A DNA stretch of 64,000 bases from Meghimatium bilineatum (Eukaryota; Mollusca; Gastropoda; Stylommatophora; Philomycidae), in NCBI GenBank assembly GCA_034231615.1, contig CM067315.1, forward strand, positions 34,303,156-34,367,155, given 5' to 3'. A program made the translations under genes and the position numbers. Below, piece by piece: positions 1-12,879 of the stretch (its first letter is position 1; each line of letters starts with the position of its first letter). Under the pieces are notes generated by a model. It saw only the letters and a program-made list of their open reading frames with translations. It searched no databases and was not told the origin of the DNA.

Positions 1-690
1 GCCATGACAGACAATTACCATCAGAAACAGCAATGACAGACAATTACCATCAGCAACAGCCATGACAGACAATTACCATCAGCAACAGCCATGACAGACA
101 ATTACCATCAGAAACAGCAATGACAGACATTTACCATTATAAACAGCAATGACAGACATTTACCATCAGAAACAGCAATGACAGACAATTACCATCAGAA
201 ACAGCAATGACAGACATTTACCATTAGAAACAGCAATGACAGACATTTACCATTAGAAACAGCCATGACAGACATTTACCATCAGAAACAGCCATGACAG
301 ACAATTACCATTAGAAACAGCAATGACAGACAATTACCATTAGAAACAGCAATGACAGACAATTACCATCAGAAACAGCAATGACAGACATTTACCATTA
401 GAAACAGCAATGACAGACAATTACCATCAGAAACAGCAATGACAGACATTTACCATTAGAAACAGCCATGACAGACAATTACCATTAGAAACAGCAATGA
501 CAGACAACTACCATCAGAAACAGCCATGACAGACAATTACCATCATAAACAGCCATGACAGACAGTTACCATTGAAACAGCCATGACAGACAATTACCAT
601 CATAAACAGCCATGACAGACAATTACCATCATAAACAGCCATGACAGACAGTTACCATTGAAAAAGCCATGACAGACAAGCTCTACGGAT
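1..690. repeat. 29-bp minisatellite array
   Basis: About 23 tandem copies of a 29-bp unit built on GACAGACAATTACCATCAGA followed by AACAGCCAT or AACAGCAAT. The variation between copies is mainly CAATT/CATTT and ATCAG/ATTAG/ATCAT. The array begins at the window edge, so its true left end is not seen. The open frame across its right edge on the minus strand is a by-product of the repeat. Confidence 0.95.
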
Positions 691-859
691 ATATGACAGA
701 TTTGTCTAGCAATCAGATACCCAGACACTGGACTACAGTTACACATACACAATTGATTACTGTAGTTATCACTGACATTCAACCACATTTGAATACAATT
801 ATAGAATAGTGTATCCATGACTGACAGAACAGTGACCACACTCACACATAGATAAATAT

Positions 860-1329
860 TGGTGGAATCTTCATTGGCCCAACGGTAATCACAAATATAC
901 TTAGAAAAGGCAATTGTCTAGCAATAACTACCCTAAACAATGGACCAATCTAGACATAAATACAACATAACATTGACCAAGATATCCCTAACTCGAACAA
1001 TGAAACAAGTTAGACAAAGATGTAACATAATATTGACAAGATGTCACTAATTCGAACAATCAACCAAGCTGGACATAGATACAATATAATATTGACAACA
1101 TTAACTAACTCGAACAATGGACCACGTTAAATATGGATATAGGACCAAGTCATCAATGACACAAACAATGGACCAGGTGAAACATAGATATAACATTGAC
1201 CAACACACGACTAACTCACATAATAGACCACACTTGACATACATGTAACATTGACCATGACATCACTGACCCAAATAATGGACCAAATAAACATAGATAT
1301 AACATTGACCAAGACACGCCTGATCCAAA

Positions 1330-1360
<31 letters not shown>

Positions 1361-1990
1361 CCCATAACCCTTCAGGGTCGTAGGGGTACCACATTGGATG
1401 CTTCAGCACACAGAGTCCTCCAGCGAATTCTATCCTCAGCGATGCGGATGAGTGTGGAAATATCTAGCCCTGTCCATTCCTTGATGTTGTCTGTCCATGT
1501 CTTTATTTGTCCTCCTCTGCTTCTTCCACCCTCGACAGTTCCCTGCAGTATTGTTTTTTACAAGGAATCATGCCTGCATACATGTCCGAACCATGCTAGT
1601 TGTCGTCGTTTCACTATTGAAAGCAATGGCTCCTGGACACCTGCACACATCTCTACTTTATTTCTTACGTACACATTGGTCTTATGTTCCCTATAGGAAA
1701 TTCGTAGAATCCTTCTGTAGCATTTATACCCGAAAGCCTGTAATCTTCTCTCCATGTCCGCAGTGAGTGTCCAACTCTCACAACCATACAACACAACAGA
1801 AAGCACCAGCGACCTATACAGTTTGATTTTCACTCCAACACTGATGTTGACAATGGACAAACAATAGACCATATTAGATATAGACATAACATTAACCAAC
1901 TGACCATTGTCGCAATCAATAGATCAAGTTAGACACCAGGTCATCAATGACACAAACAATGGAACAAGTGATTGACCAAGACATTACTGA
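860..1990. repeat. Degenerate satellite with ~60-bp period, split by a retroelement
   Basis: Loose repeats with the phrases AACATTGACCAAGA, ACTCGAACAATGGACCA and TAGACATAGATA recur at roughly 55 to 65 bp. The array is interrupted at about 1357-1847 by a minus-strand non-LTR retrotransposon fragment and resumes after it, so the satellite is older than that insertion. Confidence 0.7.
1326..1847 (-). mobile_element. 5'-truncated non-LTR retrotransposon (RTE/CR1-like), RT C-terminus and 3' end
   Basis: The minus strand encodes the C-terminal part of a LINE reverse transcriptase. Readable landmarks are the YGCESWTL thumb motif and further on RRQLAWFGHVCRHD, typical of the region after the catalytic palm. 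The 3' end on the plus strand begins with CCATAACCCTTCAGGGTCGT and abuts a (CAAT)n run at 1326-1356, which is the kind of short-repeat tail RTE-type elements carry. Homologous 3' ends occur at 8622, 17775, 26540, 27600 and 43165. The frame is not intact to a catalytic domain, so this is a dead copy. Confidence 0.8.
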
Positions 1991-2302
1991 TGAAGAACGG
2001 GGACAATATAACTATTCCCATGTAGGTTTATGAGCTTTCTGCTTTCTTTGAAGACAGAAATAACTTATTCTCCGTTGAACACGTAAGATGTTTAGATCGA
2101 TTTGACAGAATAAATTGAACACATGATGAACGCATGTCATTACCTCGCATGACATATCATTGTCTTCCTCCAGCTATGATTATGCAAATACTCAATCTAG
2201 AAACTGAATAACAAGTAGGATTTTATCACAGAACAAACCGCCCCTATTCATTTCGCATCATTACCAGATGTGCTAGCAATTGTCCCAAACATTTCATGTA
2301 AA

Positions 2303-2850
2303 CGTCTCTATTATCTGCTGTAGACCTCTCGTATCATTTGATGCACACGTCCCGTATTATCTGCTGTAGACCTCCCGTATCATTTGATGCACACGTCCCG
2401 TATTATCTGCTGTATTACTGTATTATCTGCTGTAACTCATGGATAAATCACCAATTACTCTGGCAGATAAATCACCAATCACTCACAGAGAAATCCCCAA
2501 ATACACAGATGCATTACCAATTACTCTGACAAATAAATCACCGATCACTAACAGACAAATCACCAAATACACACAGATAAATCAATTACTCACATATAAA
2601 TCATCAATTTCTCACAAAATCACTTACTCACAGACAAATCATCAATTACTCGCAGATAAATCATCATTTTCTCACAGATAAATCAATTACTCGCAGATAA
2701 ATCATCATTTTCTCACAGATAAATCAATTACTCGCAGATAAATCATCAATTTCTCACAGATAAATCAATTACTCACAGATAAATCATGAATTTCTCACAG
2801 ATAAATCAATTACTCGCAGATAAATCATCAATTTCTCTGAAAGATAATAA
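2303..2850. repeat. Two adjoining minisatellites
   Basis: Positions 2303-2430 hold about 2.5 copies of a 55-bp unit (TATTATCTGCTGTAGACCTC plus CGTATCATTTGATGCACACGTC). From 2437 to 2850 runs a second array of 20- to 40-bp variants around CAGATAAATCATCAATTTCT and CAGATAAATCAATTACTCG. The second array is strongly AT-biased and shows higher-order alternation of long and short units. Confidence 0.85.
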
Positions 2851-3989
2851 CACACTCAATAGTTTCACTCCTGAATCATTGTCACGTGATATGGACATAA
2901 CTAACAACTACTTATGTATTTATATTTGTATATGTGTATAAGAAAGAGAGAGTATGGGGGGGGGGGTTTACAGGTGAGGAAGGTAACAACCATCTGTCTG
3001 TGTTTTTGTCTATGTTTATAATTGTCAATTGTACGTAGTTCCCCTTATTTATACAGAATATATACAAACTTCATAGAATCCATCCCGTATCAACATTTAG
3101 CATATTACCTTTAGTAAAGTCATATTTATACGAAAGTTGAGGTTAAAATACAGATATTTTAGTTGTATTTGGGGGGTGGGGGTGAGGGGTTGGTAGACTA
3201 GTTTTAGACTGGCTAAACTCAGACCTGGTTTTTCCGGCAGTTGATAGGTAGGTGTATGCAACATGTGCGTTACGTGTTCCGCGTGACGTAACATTAACAA
3301 ACAAACGTATGTAATATCTTTGTGTGAGTGAAATGAAATCAACCATGCAGTGATTTATTGATAACTCCGTGGCAATATTATGTCATGAAGTTGTGACTAC
3401 ATTATCTGTAAGTTGGATTATTTATTTTACCGTAATTTTGTTTTTAAAACTGATGTTTCCCACACATGTCCTTCTGCTCTACACATGTTTATTTATGATA
3501 ACGGTAAGGGTTAGGTTAGGGGAGCTTGAAACGTAGAATAGTTGTTCTAACGTTTGCTCTAAACCTTTTTGTATATGATAACGGTAAAGTTGAGTTGTAA
3601 ATTGGCTTCACAGCATGCGATTTAAGCAATAAGTGTTTAGCTGCACGAAGCAAACCTTTCACCCACAGAAATGTCCTAATAAACACACTAAAAATATAAA
3701 TGCTCTTACTGGTCAACAAGAAACTCTCCTGTTAATGACGAAGTGTCTTAAACGCGTGTCATTTGAGTATGTGATGAGGTATTAGTTCCTTTTCAGTACT
3801 GTTATGCAATAGACAGTTGACGGTGGGAGAAGAATAGGTTAACGGAATATAGCTTTATAATATTAAAAATTATGGTCAGTATTAAATTTCTCCATATACA
3901 AACAAGAAAATGAGATACATAGAAAGTATTTGTGTTGATGCTTCTAAATTGGCAACCTTGAAGGTTTGTAGAATATTGCCACCTTCAGT

Positions 3990-5025
3990 CAGCACTCACT
4001 CTGGAGCAATGTTGCCATACTTTGACCTTTCAAAACATTGAACCGTTATTGTTCCTTTTACCGTGACTGAATTGACCATGAGAGATATTTTGTAATCATC
4101 AGGTGCCAAGCCGACTGGCGTAGGCGATAATGGCTCTCCACAGCTCTCTATAACCAGTATTAGGCATATGTATAGTATCGATGTTATTTCCCTGCCGTAC
4201 CAGGTTGTTAAACTTTCTAATATTTTCTCACGTTGTCGCCCTCTGTGCCTGTTGCCCTCTATCATGCCAGTTGTGATTATCTTCTCCAAATCACCTTGTC
4301 TCATAACGTTGTTCATAAAAAAAAATGAAGATTGTCTTTATCTTATAATATTGACTACGCTCCGTCTCACATCTGACTCTTTCAACAACTCCGCATTAGT
4401 TTTTCCGGCAGTCCATGGTATTCTCAGCAATTTTCTGTACAACCACATCTCTGTTGCTTCTAATTTCTAAATTTCTTTTCTGTTATGTCCAAGAATCGCA
4501 TCCATATGTTAGTATAGGAGTTATATAGCAGTGCAGAACTTTTTCCTCCACATCTGACAACGTCATATTACATATATATTTTATTTTTTTCTAAAATAAA
4601 TGGTTGTTTTTGTCTGCCTTATTCTGCTTCTTATTTCTGTTGAACTTCTTAAATCTGCTGTAATCGTTGTACATAAATACTTGAATTGGTGGACCTGTTT
4701 TAATACTGTATCATTCACTTTGATCTTGCAAGGTGTGGTATTTTGTTTCTTTGAAATAACTATTACTTCTGTTTTCTTGATGTTTAGGGAGAGGCCTTTC
4801 TCTTCACTGTTTCTCACTACTACATTAATTAATTCTTTAAGGTCTTCCTCAATTTTAGCAATCAGAACAGTGTCATCCGCATATCTCAAATTATTTATGT
4901 TATGTCCTCCCACTGATATTCCTGGGATATTTACTGTTGCACGCAGTATGTTTTCACTGTATAAAGAGAACAGGTCTGGTGAAAGCACGCATCCATGTCT
5001 GACTCCTATTACATGTTAAGTAAGT
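3990..5025 (-). mobile_element. Non-LTR reverse transcriptase fragment with YADD box
   Basis: On the minus strand, 4581-4988 reads as a LINE reverse transcriptase: LSPDLFSLYSE, then LRYADDTVLIA (catalytic YADD), then GLSLNIKKTEV and the following strand-rich segment. Downstream on the same strand (about 3996-4320) a shifted frame reads RQGDLEKIITTGMIEGNRHRG followed by GRQREK, the usual C-terminal RT tail. The two blocks lie in different frames with stops between them, so the copy is decayed and lacks the endonuclease and the N-terminal RT blocks. Confidence 0.85.
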
Positions 5026-5054
5026 CAAAATGATCTTTGTGCCTGAGGTGTATA

Positions 5055-5310
5055 TTCACGTCTTCATCGTTCTTCGGTCAGTCATCAGGTTACATCATCA
5101 ATAGCTTCAATGAACTGTGATTTATCGTTCATCAATCAGTCATCAAATTGCAGCACTAATACCTTTAATGAACTCGCTGGTTCACTTATTCAGTCAATCA
5201 TAACATTACAGCACCCATAATTGCAATGAACTGTGTCATTTCATCATTCATTTCATCATTCTTCAGATAGTTATCAGTTTACAGCACCAATAGTTTCAAT
5301 GAACTGTCCT
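5055..5310. repeat. Degenerate ~63-bp tandem repeat
   Basis: Four diverged copies each contain a CAGTCATCAG-like block and a CAGCACCAATAGTTTCAATG-like block. The second block is, in reverse complement, the core of the 33-bp array at 20168-20325, so the two loci share an ancestral repeat. Confidence 0.65.
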
Positions 5311-5894
5311 ACTAGCGATATGGCTGCAGACATTTACCGTTCAGTGGAAGTGATAAAGAGACAGAGGATGCATTTCACGATAAAGTTTTCAGAACAATAT
5401 CAGTGCACACTAGTTAGAAACAGATATGGAGGGAGCGGAATAACAGACATTCCACCTCAGGACAGAAAGTACAGATCTTTAACTACTACTGTTCGGATCA
5501 CCGCCCATTGAACTAAACACAATCTCAGTGCAAGGAGAACTGATTCCATGTGGAGACTTAATAGCCATTCGTAGAAATGGAGCTATGATCATGTGGACAT
5601 GAGGAACCAGAAAACTAGGAGAATGAACATGAACTTATCCTGATGAAGCAACCAAATGACCCCAACCTTTTACTGCAGATCGTGGCATACTACATCTACA
5701 CCAGATTTGGCATTTAACTCACCAAATTTGGAGTGGAACATAAATCGTGTTGTTGGAAAATAACTTGGAGGGCAGCAACACGAGTCAGTCCTTCTTCTGA
5801 CTAGAAAATGTATGTATTAAAGGAAGCAGCACTTTGTTGTAGGTGATTAGGTGGATGAATAGATATGTATATAGATGCAAGCAGGTGGGGAGGT

Positions 5895-6045
5895 AGGTAT
5901 GTAGACAGACAGACAGACATATATGTAGATGCATGCAGGCAGACAGACATATATGTAGATGCATGCAGGCAGACAGACATATATGTAGATGTATGCAGCA
6001 TGCAGGCAGACTGACAGATAAATAGACAAGTATGTAGGTAGGTAG
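5895..6045. repeat. ~30-bp GACA-rich minisatellite
   Basis: Three to four units of GGCAGACAGACATATATGTA followed by GATGCATGCA. The unit is itself made of short GACA and ATGC pieces, so it probably grew out of a microsatellite. Open frames on the minus strand here are repeat artefacts. Confidence 0.85.
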
Positions 6046-6251
6046 ATAGAATACAGGAATCATAAATAAATGATGAAAAAATGTCTGCTAAATTCTTCGA
6101 ATTAATTTTTATCATGAAATGTTCTGAGATCATGTTCATACAACTCCTTACAAATCCTCACTGCAATCTTGACATATTGGTATGTTATGAACTGCCACAA
6201 GGATAGACAGACAGAGACGAGGACATAGAATCATGGCACACCATAGTAAAG

Positions 6252-6497
6252 TAACCCATAGCATTTATTAACGCCGTAGGGGTGTGAGATGTTAGCGGTC
6301 TCACATTTCAGAGGCTCTGCAAATTAGGGTGGTAGCAATCTCTTCTCCCTCGCAGTCTTTACTTCCTGGATTAATCCGGTGTCCATTTAAGGCTGGGTCA
6401 ACCCGGGAGCCGCTGCGATCTGAAAAACATTTCCGCTTTAACTAGGGAATGAACCAAGGACTACTCATATGCGAAGACAGTGCGCTAACGCGGCTCA
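6252..6497 (-). mobile_element. tRNA-derived SINE, family A, minus-strand copy
   Basis: In reverse complement this matches the plus-strand copy at 32031-32286 end to end. Both have a head with GCGTTAGCGC or GCGTAGCGCA, a CATATG anticodon-region analogue, a block with CAGATCGCAGCGGCTCCCGG, then GGATTAATCC and a terminal CATTTCAGAGGCTCTG-like segment. The Pol III A-box region lies near 6480-6495. Confidence 0.75.
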
Positions 6498-6689
6498 CGT
6501 GGCACACCATACACATCCATAGATGCTTCAATCTTCTGTTCGGTATGTCCTTCAGCATGTGGTATTCTACTTTTCTTGTTCTGTGTTGGTTGATAATTCT
6601 GTTTTCATTCCTATATGACACTCGTTTCTTGCAACACCAAGCTCCACTCTCAAATCCTGCATTTAAGACAGACATTGAAAAAACACACA

Positions 6690-7025
6690 AGCTGTATCCT
6701 CCAACTAGTCTCACTCCTTGATTGCATTTAAAATATCAGAACGGTTCATTGACTATCACCAACCAATGTGGCCATCATGATAAGTCTGTCTGCTCTTTCA
6801 TTTCCCTTAACATCCACATGTCAAGGAACACAAATGAAGCGCTTTTCAGCACAGACTTCATCAGAAATTCTATTCACTGACAGATCAGATAGCCAGATTG
6901 AATCTCAAAACATACTCATAGAAACAGTCAGGAAGCCAGACACCTGCAGCACTCACAGAGTACCCAATCACATCGATTCTATGGCTACAGCCATCACCTC
7001 CATCTTCAAACTGCTACAGTGGTAG
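6690..7025 (-). mobile_element. Decayed RNase H domain of a non-LTR retrotransposon
   Basis: On the minus strand a broken frame contains HVDVKGNERADRLIMMATL, the C-terminal signature of RNase H1 domains carried by LINEs (usually HxGxxGNExADxLA). Upstream pieces resemble the SDSxxxL and FVPGH segments but contain stops. Similar RNase H remnants occur at 33440, 40040 and 62060. Confidence 0.7.
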
Positions 7026-7474
7026 TCATATAGAAAACACTACTATCTTCACTAATAACTTCCCTTAACATCTAACTCCTTTCAATTCTACTCATCATTC
7101 ATTCTTCCTGCCAAACAATAAATATTTTACAATGTCAGAAATGTATTTAATATGAAAATTATGAACAAAGATTACATCAGGGACATAAGGGTTAACATTG
7201 TGAAATAAGATTGAGAGGATTAACAATGTGAAATATGGCTGTGAGGGTTCACTAAGTTTTTGGTATATTTTGGTGCCCCAAATGTTAAATCTGTTTCTGG
7301 GTATATGCAACCTGTTGATTCCAAAAATGACACTAGTTTTTCCCTATGAAGTCTAGTTTTTGACACGCACACAAACACATATGTATATATTATTTGTAGC
7401 ATACTGTATATCCTCTTCAGAACGTATCTATTTATCTATGTTATGTGTCCTGTACAGAACGTTGTCATCACTGC

Positions 7475-7665
7475 CACTCTGTAAGCCTCTTGGTTCTATG
7501 CAATCTGCAAAGCCTCTTCCAGTACAATCAACCCAGCATATTATGGATGTAGTGATTTTCTAGGCAATATAGATATTGTCAGTAGTTTTCCATTGCTCTC
7601 TAAATGTTCTTGATGTACAGATGTCTGCAGCGAGATTTGAACCCAGTACTATGCCATCATAGAGC
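7475..7665 (+). repeat. Dispersed repeat, copy 1 of a family also at 17890
   Basis: The segments ATGGATGTAGTGATTTTCT, AGTAGTTTTCCATTGCTCTC and a terminal GATTTGAACCCAGTA recur in the same order at 17940-18055. The terminal block resembles a Pol III B-box (TTGAACCTAGTA in the other copy), so this may be a worn SINE. No tRNA fold can be assigned with confidence. Confidence 0.55.
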
Positions 7666-7724
7666 CGGCTATATATATATCCAGTTTTATTACAAAATTA
7701 TAATATTACAAGGTATTACAGTTA

Positions 7725-7902
7725 CAGTATTACCCTCTATAACGCAATCTTTTATAACACTTATCCCTATATAACAATATTCATTTTTCAAAATCACCAA
7801 TTATATTTATTCTTTAGTATTTGTACTGTATATAGAAAATTTCTGTTATTACATATATATATTTTTTAGTCCAGAAAAAGTTGTTATAATGGGATTCCAC
7901 TG
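7725..7902 (+). mobile_element. pogo/Tigger-like MITE with TA target duplication
   Basis: The right TIR ends GGGATTCCACTG and the left begins CAGTATTACCCTCTATAACG, each flanked by TA. Internal sequence (TTTATTCTTTAGTATTTGTA, then GTTGTTATAATGGGA) matches the copy at 42406-42650, which has the better left TIR CAGTGGAATCCCTATATAGC. It has no coding capacity. The assignment to Tc1/mariner (pogo group) rests on TIR style and the TA duplication. Confidence 0.75.
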
Positions 7903-7974
7903 TAATAAGATCCATAACTCGTCTAACTGATGACATGTCTATGCTACTACACAAATTCTCGAATCAATTGTTAC

Positions 7975-8100
7975 ACATCCAGTCCAACACTGGTCATGCA
8001 TAGAGCAGTTTGTTTCAGGTTATCTTGGGTTCCCCACAACTTGTTGTGCAGAGAAACTTCTGCGGGCCAGATTGTTTTTCTGTGAAAACTGTTATTAGGT
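7975..8100 (+). repeat. Dispersed repeat shared with 22345-22480
   Basis: The blocks CAGTCCAACACTGGTCATGC, GAGCAGTTTGTTTCAGGT and TTGTTTTTCTGTGAA appear in reverse complement and the same order at about 22345-22480. This is an interspersed repeat of unknown class. An unrecognised 151-codon open frame follows at 8117-8572, and I see no domain in it. Confidence 0.5.
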
Positions 8101-8621
8101 CTGTGTTGCTTACTATGTGTCCAAGATCTGGAATGACATGTTGGCAGCTTTCCGAATAGTGCATGGATTCAACTGTGTAGAGAAAACATCCTCTTTCAAG
8201 TTGTTCCATGCCTCGTTGGCCGACATTTTCCTACTTCGGCTATTGGAAAGTATCCTAGGATACTACATGAAAGCTGGTTTTCAGGGGATTTCCTGCAGAT
8301 TAGCATTTTTTATGGAATACGAAGAATATATTGTAACAGCAAAAAATTTTCTGCATCGCCATCTTGGTGCAACCGAAAGTCATGTGGTAACAAAAAAGTT
8401 TAAGAGCTGCATCCACATCACATTGAGATCAGCATTAAGTTTCTGTTTCTTGTTGTTGGACGAAGAATTCGAGCAATATGCAGGACATTGTAAACAAGTC
8501 ATTAGTAAGATTCGACCTGTACTACAATTGTGGGGCACTAATCAAGACAGATCTAAGATTGGCATCTATTAAAGTTTATTTAACTAGTGAGTCACAGGAA
8601 CCACTAATATGCATACATTTC

Positions 8622-8830
8622 AATAATTATAATAAAATCCATAACCCATCAAGTCGTAGGGGTGTCACATTGAAACATTTGATACTGGAAGATCTTCACA
8701 AATCTCTGTTCTCTACCCCATCATGATGGAAACTTCACATCCCATCTCATCCTTGATATTATCTAGCCATGTCTTCTTCTGGCAACCTAGTGCATAAACT
8801 TGAACAGCTTCTGCAAGAGATAGAATGTCT
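8622..8830 (-). mobile_element. 3' end of an RTE-like retrotransposon
   Basis: An AAT-rich tail is followed by TCCATAACCCATCAAGTCGT, then a block homologous to 1385-1520 ending near TATCTAGCCATGTCTTCTTC. Only about 200 bp of the 3' end survives, in minus orientation. Confidence 0.65.
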
Positions 8831-9124
8831 ATATGTCTTCTAGTAATACTATCTAATCAAGTCAGCAGCTAATCGCTTCATTCGCATTCTGAGAATCATC
8901 AAATCTTAAATTCACAATTAAAATGTTTGAAAAATTCCAACATGCATTACTGATCCAGTTTGAACCACATGCATGGGTTCAATTCCTGAATCTCCGCTTC
9001 CTTAGTCTACCCAGCTAAAATTGGTTGATTTTTTAAAGTGAAGTAAAAGTGTTAAATAACACTCTTATATAGTATTGTAACGTGCCAACTGAAATATATA
9101 ACTAACTGACAGATTGAAATAATT

Positions 9125-9950
9125 CAATGACATGCAGACATCATTATGGCAACAATGTAATTATTTGTTATACTGACATTAAATTGATACAATGACATAG
9201 TAAGGTAACACACTAACATAGTAAAATGACATGCCGACAAACTAAAGTGCCACACTGACATACTAAAAGTGACACTGGCATACAAAAAGTGACACTGGCA
9301 TATAAAAAGTGACACTGGCATAAAGTGACACACTGACATACTAAAGTGCCACACTAACATGCCAAAAGTGACACTGACATACAAAAATTGACACACCAAC
9401 ATACTAAAGTACCACACTGACATACTAAAAGTGACACTGGCATAAAGTGACACATTGACATACTAAAGTGCCACACTGACATACTAAAAGTGACACTGGC
9501 ATAAAGTGACACATTGACATACTAAAGTGCCCCACTGACATACTAAAGTGATGCACAGGCATAATAAAGTGACACACTGACATACTAAAATGACACACTG
9601 ACATACTAAAGTGACACACTGACATACTAAAGTGACACACTGACATACTAAAGTGACAGTAACATGCTAAAGTAACACAATGACACACTGAAGTGACACA
9701 CTAACATAAAGATGTGACACACTAACATAAAAAATGACACACTGACATACTAAAGTGACACATTAACATACTAAAATGACATACTAAAATGACACACTAA
9801 CATAGTAAAGTGACATACTGACATACCACAGGGAGACACCGACAAACTAAAATAAAACATTTACATAATAAAAGGACACACTGATACACTAAAGTAACAC
9901 ACTGACATACTAAAGTAACACAATGGCATATAAAAGCGACATACGCATGT
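9125..9950. repeat. ~20-bp minisatellite array
   Basis: About forty imperfect copies of ACACTGACATACTAAAGTG followed by A or C, with short variants lacking part of the unit. Minus-strand frames full of MSVCHF-like repeats are translations of the array and not genes. Confidence 0.95.
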
Positions 9951-10130
9951 GGTTATGTCTGTGAGTCTCACCAATGACTCACTAGACAAACTGTCCATGC
10001 AACAGAAAACTTTAGTAGATGACATGCCATTATATTGAGGTTATCTTCTTATAGAAGCTTCATGGCACGTCATCTATACAATTATGCTTCTCATGCTTTT
10101 ATTTTGTTGTTGCAGTGTGTTTTTGTTATT

Positions 10131-10157
10131 TGTATGTATGTATGTATGTATGTATGC
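10131..10157. repeat. (GTAT)n microsatellite
   Basis: A run of about six GTAT units. The surrounding 9960-10570 stretch is otherwise unique-looking and I recognise no gene in it. Positions 10498-10565 resemble 37185-37240 (both contain AAGGGCATGAG and CAGCCAT), so a short dispersed repeat is present there. Confidence 0.8.
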
Positions 10158-10599
10158 ACCCTCTGTGGTTGAGAAGGAGCCAGAGATGTACTGCGCAGCA
10201 CTGGAGAGGAGGAAACTGACAGCACTGTTTTTCCTATGGCTGAAGCCCGTCATAGAGGCACAGTGACTCAGGACATGATAGTCCTTTTGACTTGAACATT
10301 TGGTTGCATGCCTGGAGCAATAGAGATGTTCGGTATAACCAGTAGTCAATTGGTGGCAGGAAATGGGCACAGTGAACCCTATCTTGGTTGCAGTGGCTCG
10401 GAGTAGTGCATAGGTTGAAATCTTCCTTCCTGGAGGTGTGAAAGTTATTCTCTGGCCTGGGTCGAAAATCTACAGACTTCCCAGCAATATAATACCATAT
10501 TAATGGCATTTGGTCAAAGGGCATGAGAAAATGGACCGTTGGATCAGCAATCAACCAACCAGCCATAAAAGGAACATACTGACATAGCTTAGCGATTTT

Positions 10600-11418
10600 T
10601 AACCCTAAATCCTACAAACTAGACACTGGACACAACTTACGGGAACTGGATGCAAATTATAGACACTGGACACAACTTAATGGAACTGGAGACAACTTAC
10701 AGACACTAGACACTAAACGTAGACACTGGACACAGTTTATGAGAACTGGACACAGTTTACGGAAACTGGACACAACTTACAGACATGATGCAACTTATAG
10801 ACACTTGACACAGCATATATAAATTGGACACAACTTACAGACACTGGACACAACTTACAGACACTGGACACAACTTACAGACACTGGACACAACTTACAG
10901 ACACTAGACACAACTTACAGACACTGGACACAACTTACAGACACTGGACACAACTTACAGACACTGGACACAACTTATAGACACTGGACACAACTTACAG
11001 ACACTGGACACAACTTACAGACACTGGACACAACTTACAGACACTGGACACAACTTACAGACACTGGACACAACTTACAGACACTGGACACAACTTACAG
11101 ACACTGGACACAACTTACAGACACTGGACACAACTTACAGACACTGGACACAACTTACAGACACTGGACACAACTTACAGACACTGGACACAACTTACAG
11201 ACACTGGACACAACTTACAGACACTGGACACAACTTACAGACACTGGACACAACTTACAGACACTGGACACAACTTATAGACACTGGACACAACTTACAG
11301 ACACTGGACACAACTTACAGACACTGGACACAACTTACAGACATTGGACACAACTTACAGACACTGGACACAACTTACAGACATTGGACACAACTTACAG
11401 ACATTGGACACAACTTAT
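10600..11418. repeat. 20-bp satellite array, highly homogeneous
   Basis: About forty copies of ACACTGGACACAACTTACAG. From 10821 to 11400 the copies are almost identical and in exact 20-bp register. Before 10820 they are diverged. This gradient from a worn edge to a uniform core fits recent amplification by replication slippage or unequal exchange. Confidence 0.97.
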
Positions 11419-11439
11419 TTTTGTTTTCGTTCGTTCTGA

Positions 11440-11625
11440 AACTCCCACTGGATATCTCTGGTTGCAGGATGTTCTAAACTCCCAATGGATATCTCTGGGT
11501 GCAGGATGTTCTGAAACTTCCACTGGATATCTCTGGTTGCAGGATGTTCTAAACTCCCACTGGATATCTCTGGTTGCAGGATGTTCTAATCTCCACTGGA
11601 TATCTATTAATGCAGAATGTTCCTA
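11440..11625. repeat. ~35-bp tandem repeat
   Basis: Five copies of CCACTGGATATCTCTGGTTG followed by CAGGATGTTCTAAACT. It lies beside a piece (11625-11730) resembling family B dispersed repeats, whose diagnostic phrase ACACATCCGACTTGTGCGGC is visible at 11698-11717. Confidence 0.85.
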
Positions 11626-12628
11626 CTAGATTCCTAACAAGATGTAATCCAGAAAATAAATATGAGTTGTCTCCATTTTATTTCCGTCAATGATCCGACA
11701 CATCCGACTTGTGCGGCGAACACAAGTTATAAATAATAACACAACATGCAAGCGATGTATGATTGCAAACGCAGTGTAAACATATACAATACATACATAC
11801 AAACCCAAGCATGAATAGTAAAAAAGGAAAATGCATACACACACAAACACAGGTCATGGTGTAAGTCTAGGTGTGAGGTCAGGTGAGTAGTGGGGTACAC
11901 ACTTAAGTAAATACATATTAAGGGTGTTACACTTGTTAAATCAAGGAGAGCCTTTTTTTTAAAATACACACACAATAGGAATGGAAGTTTAACTGAATAA
12001 TTCGACATATTAAAAAAGAAAAAAAATGTTAACATAAACGATGTAACAACTCCGTATCTCTGGTAAGAAGCTAAACAGTAACTTAGACCCACTCACCGTA
12101 CTGGTAAGCCAATACATCTTTCATTTTTTTTATAATGGCTTGTAAAGACAAGTGTATCATGGCTGAATATGAAAATCAATCAGAAATAAAGATTTAATCG
12201 TGGCATACATCCTACGGACACGCCCACCGTTTGATCTGACAGGATGATTGTCAGTTCACACAGTTGGATGTCAATTGGATGATGAAGTTCATTCATTATG
12301 TCAGTTCTCAATTGTGCGATATAATTGTTCATTTGATTCAACATACAACTAAATTATGTAAGCTCGGGTCATGACCTTCAACCTAATTATTCATGAACTT
12401 ATGTCAAGGTCATGTCATATTGTACGAACATTCTCACAAACACCGGGTGTTCCATGTACTCTCAGTCCAAATATCAAGTTAGTCACACGCAAGAACATTT
12501 ATAAATCCACCAGGCACAACCTTACAAACTGTCACACGCACAACATGTCACAGAGTGACTACTGGAGCCCAAAGTCGGGCGTCTCTGGTCACAGTCTGTA
12601 TCGTTGTTGCTGCATCACAAATTGGTTT

Positions 12629-12832
12629 TCAACTCTGGGCCGCTGCTTGTGGGTCACACTGAAGCAGCCGGACGATAGATGGGTCGCTCTTGGCTCCCTC
12701 GATGAATTCGTCTATGGAAAGCTTGCCATCTAGGTTCTTGTCCATCTGACGGAAGATTTTGTCCGTTCGTTTCTCCGGTGTAGACTCATCCTCGGGCATC
12801 TTCATGACTGTGCCGACCATCTTGTATATAGC
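12629..12832 (-). CDS. NCALD: Neurocalcin/hippocalcin-type calcium sensor, C-terminal coding exon
   Basis: This terminal exon encodes 67 residues starting [19 protein letters not shown] and containing EF-hand 4 ([13 protein letters not shown]). It ends in [19 protein letters not shown] and a TGA. The match to the neurocalcin/hippocalcin C-terminus is nearly residue for residue. The upstream boundary is a splice acceptor (CCCCAG just before GCT ATA TAC on the minus strand), in phase 0, which joins cleanly to the exon at 40890-41267. Neuronal calcium sensors bind calcium through EF-hands 2 to 4, expose an N-terminal myristoyl group and act at membranes. Downstream (12371-12628) is probably 3' UTR. 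Which of the vertebrate paralogues it is closest to cannot be decided here. Confidence 0.95.
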   Translation of the reverse strand, partial: AIYKMVGTVMKMPEDESTPEKRTDKIFRQMDKNLDGKLSIDEFIEGAKSDPSIVRLLQCDPQAAAQS

Positions 12833-12879
12833 CTGGGGATCAAATAAGTGACATCAATGTGATTTACTTCAATAGTTTT

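Noticed and set aside
8117..8572. 151-codon open frame
   Set aside because: No recognisable domain, no splice signals I trust, and it is next to a dispersed repeat. It could be part of an unknown mobile element, so I did not call a gene.
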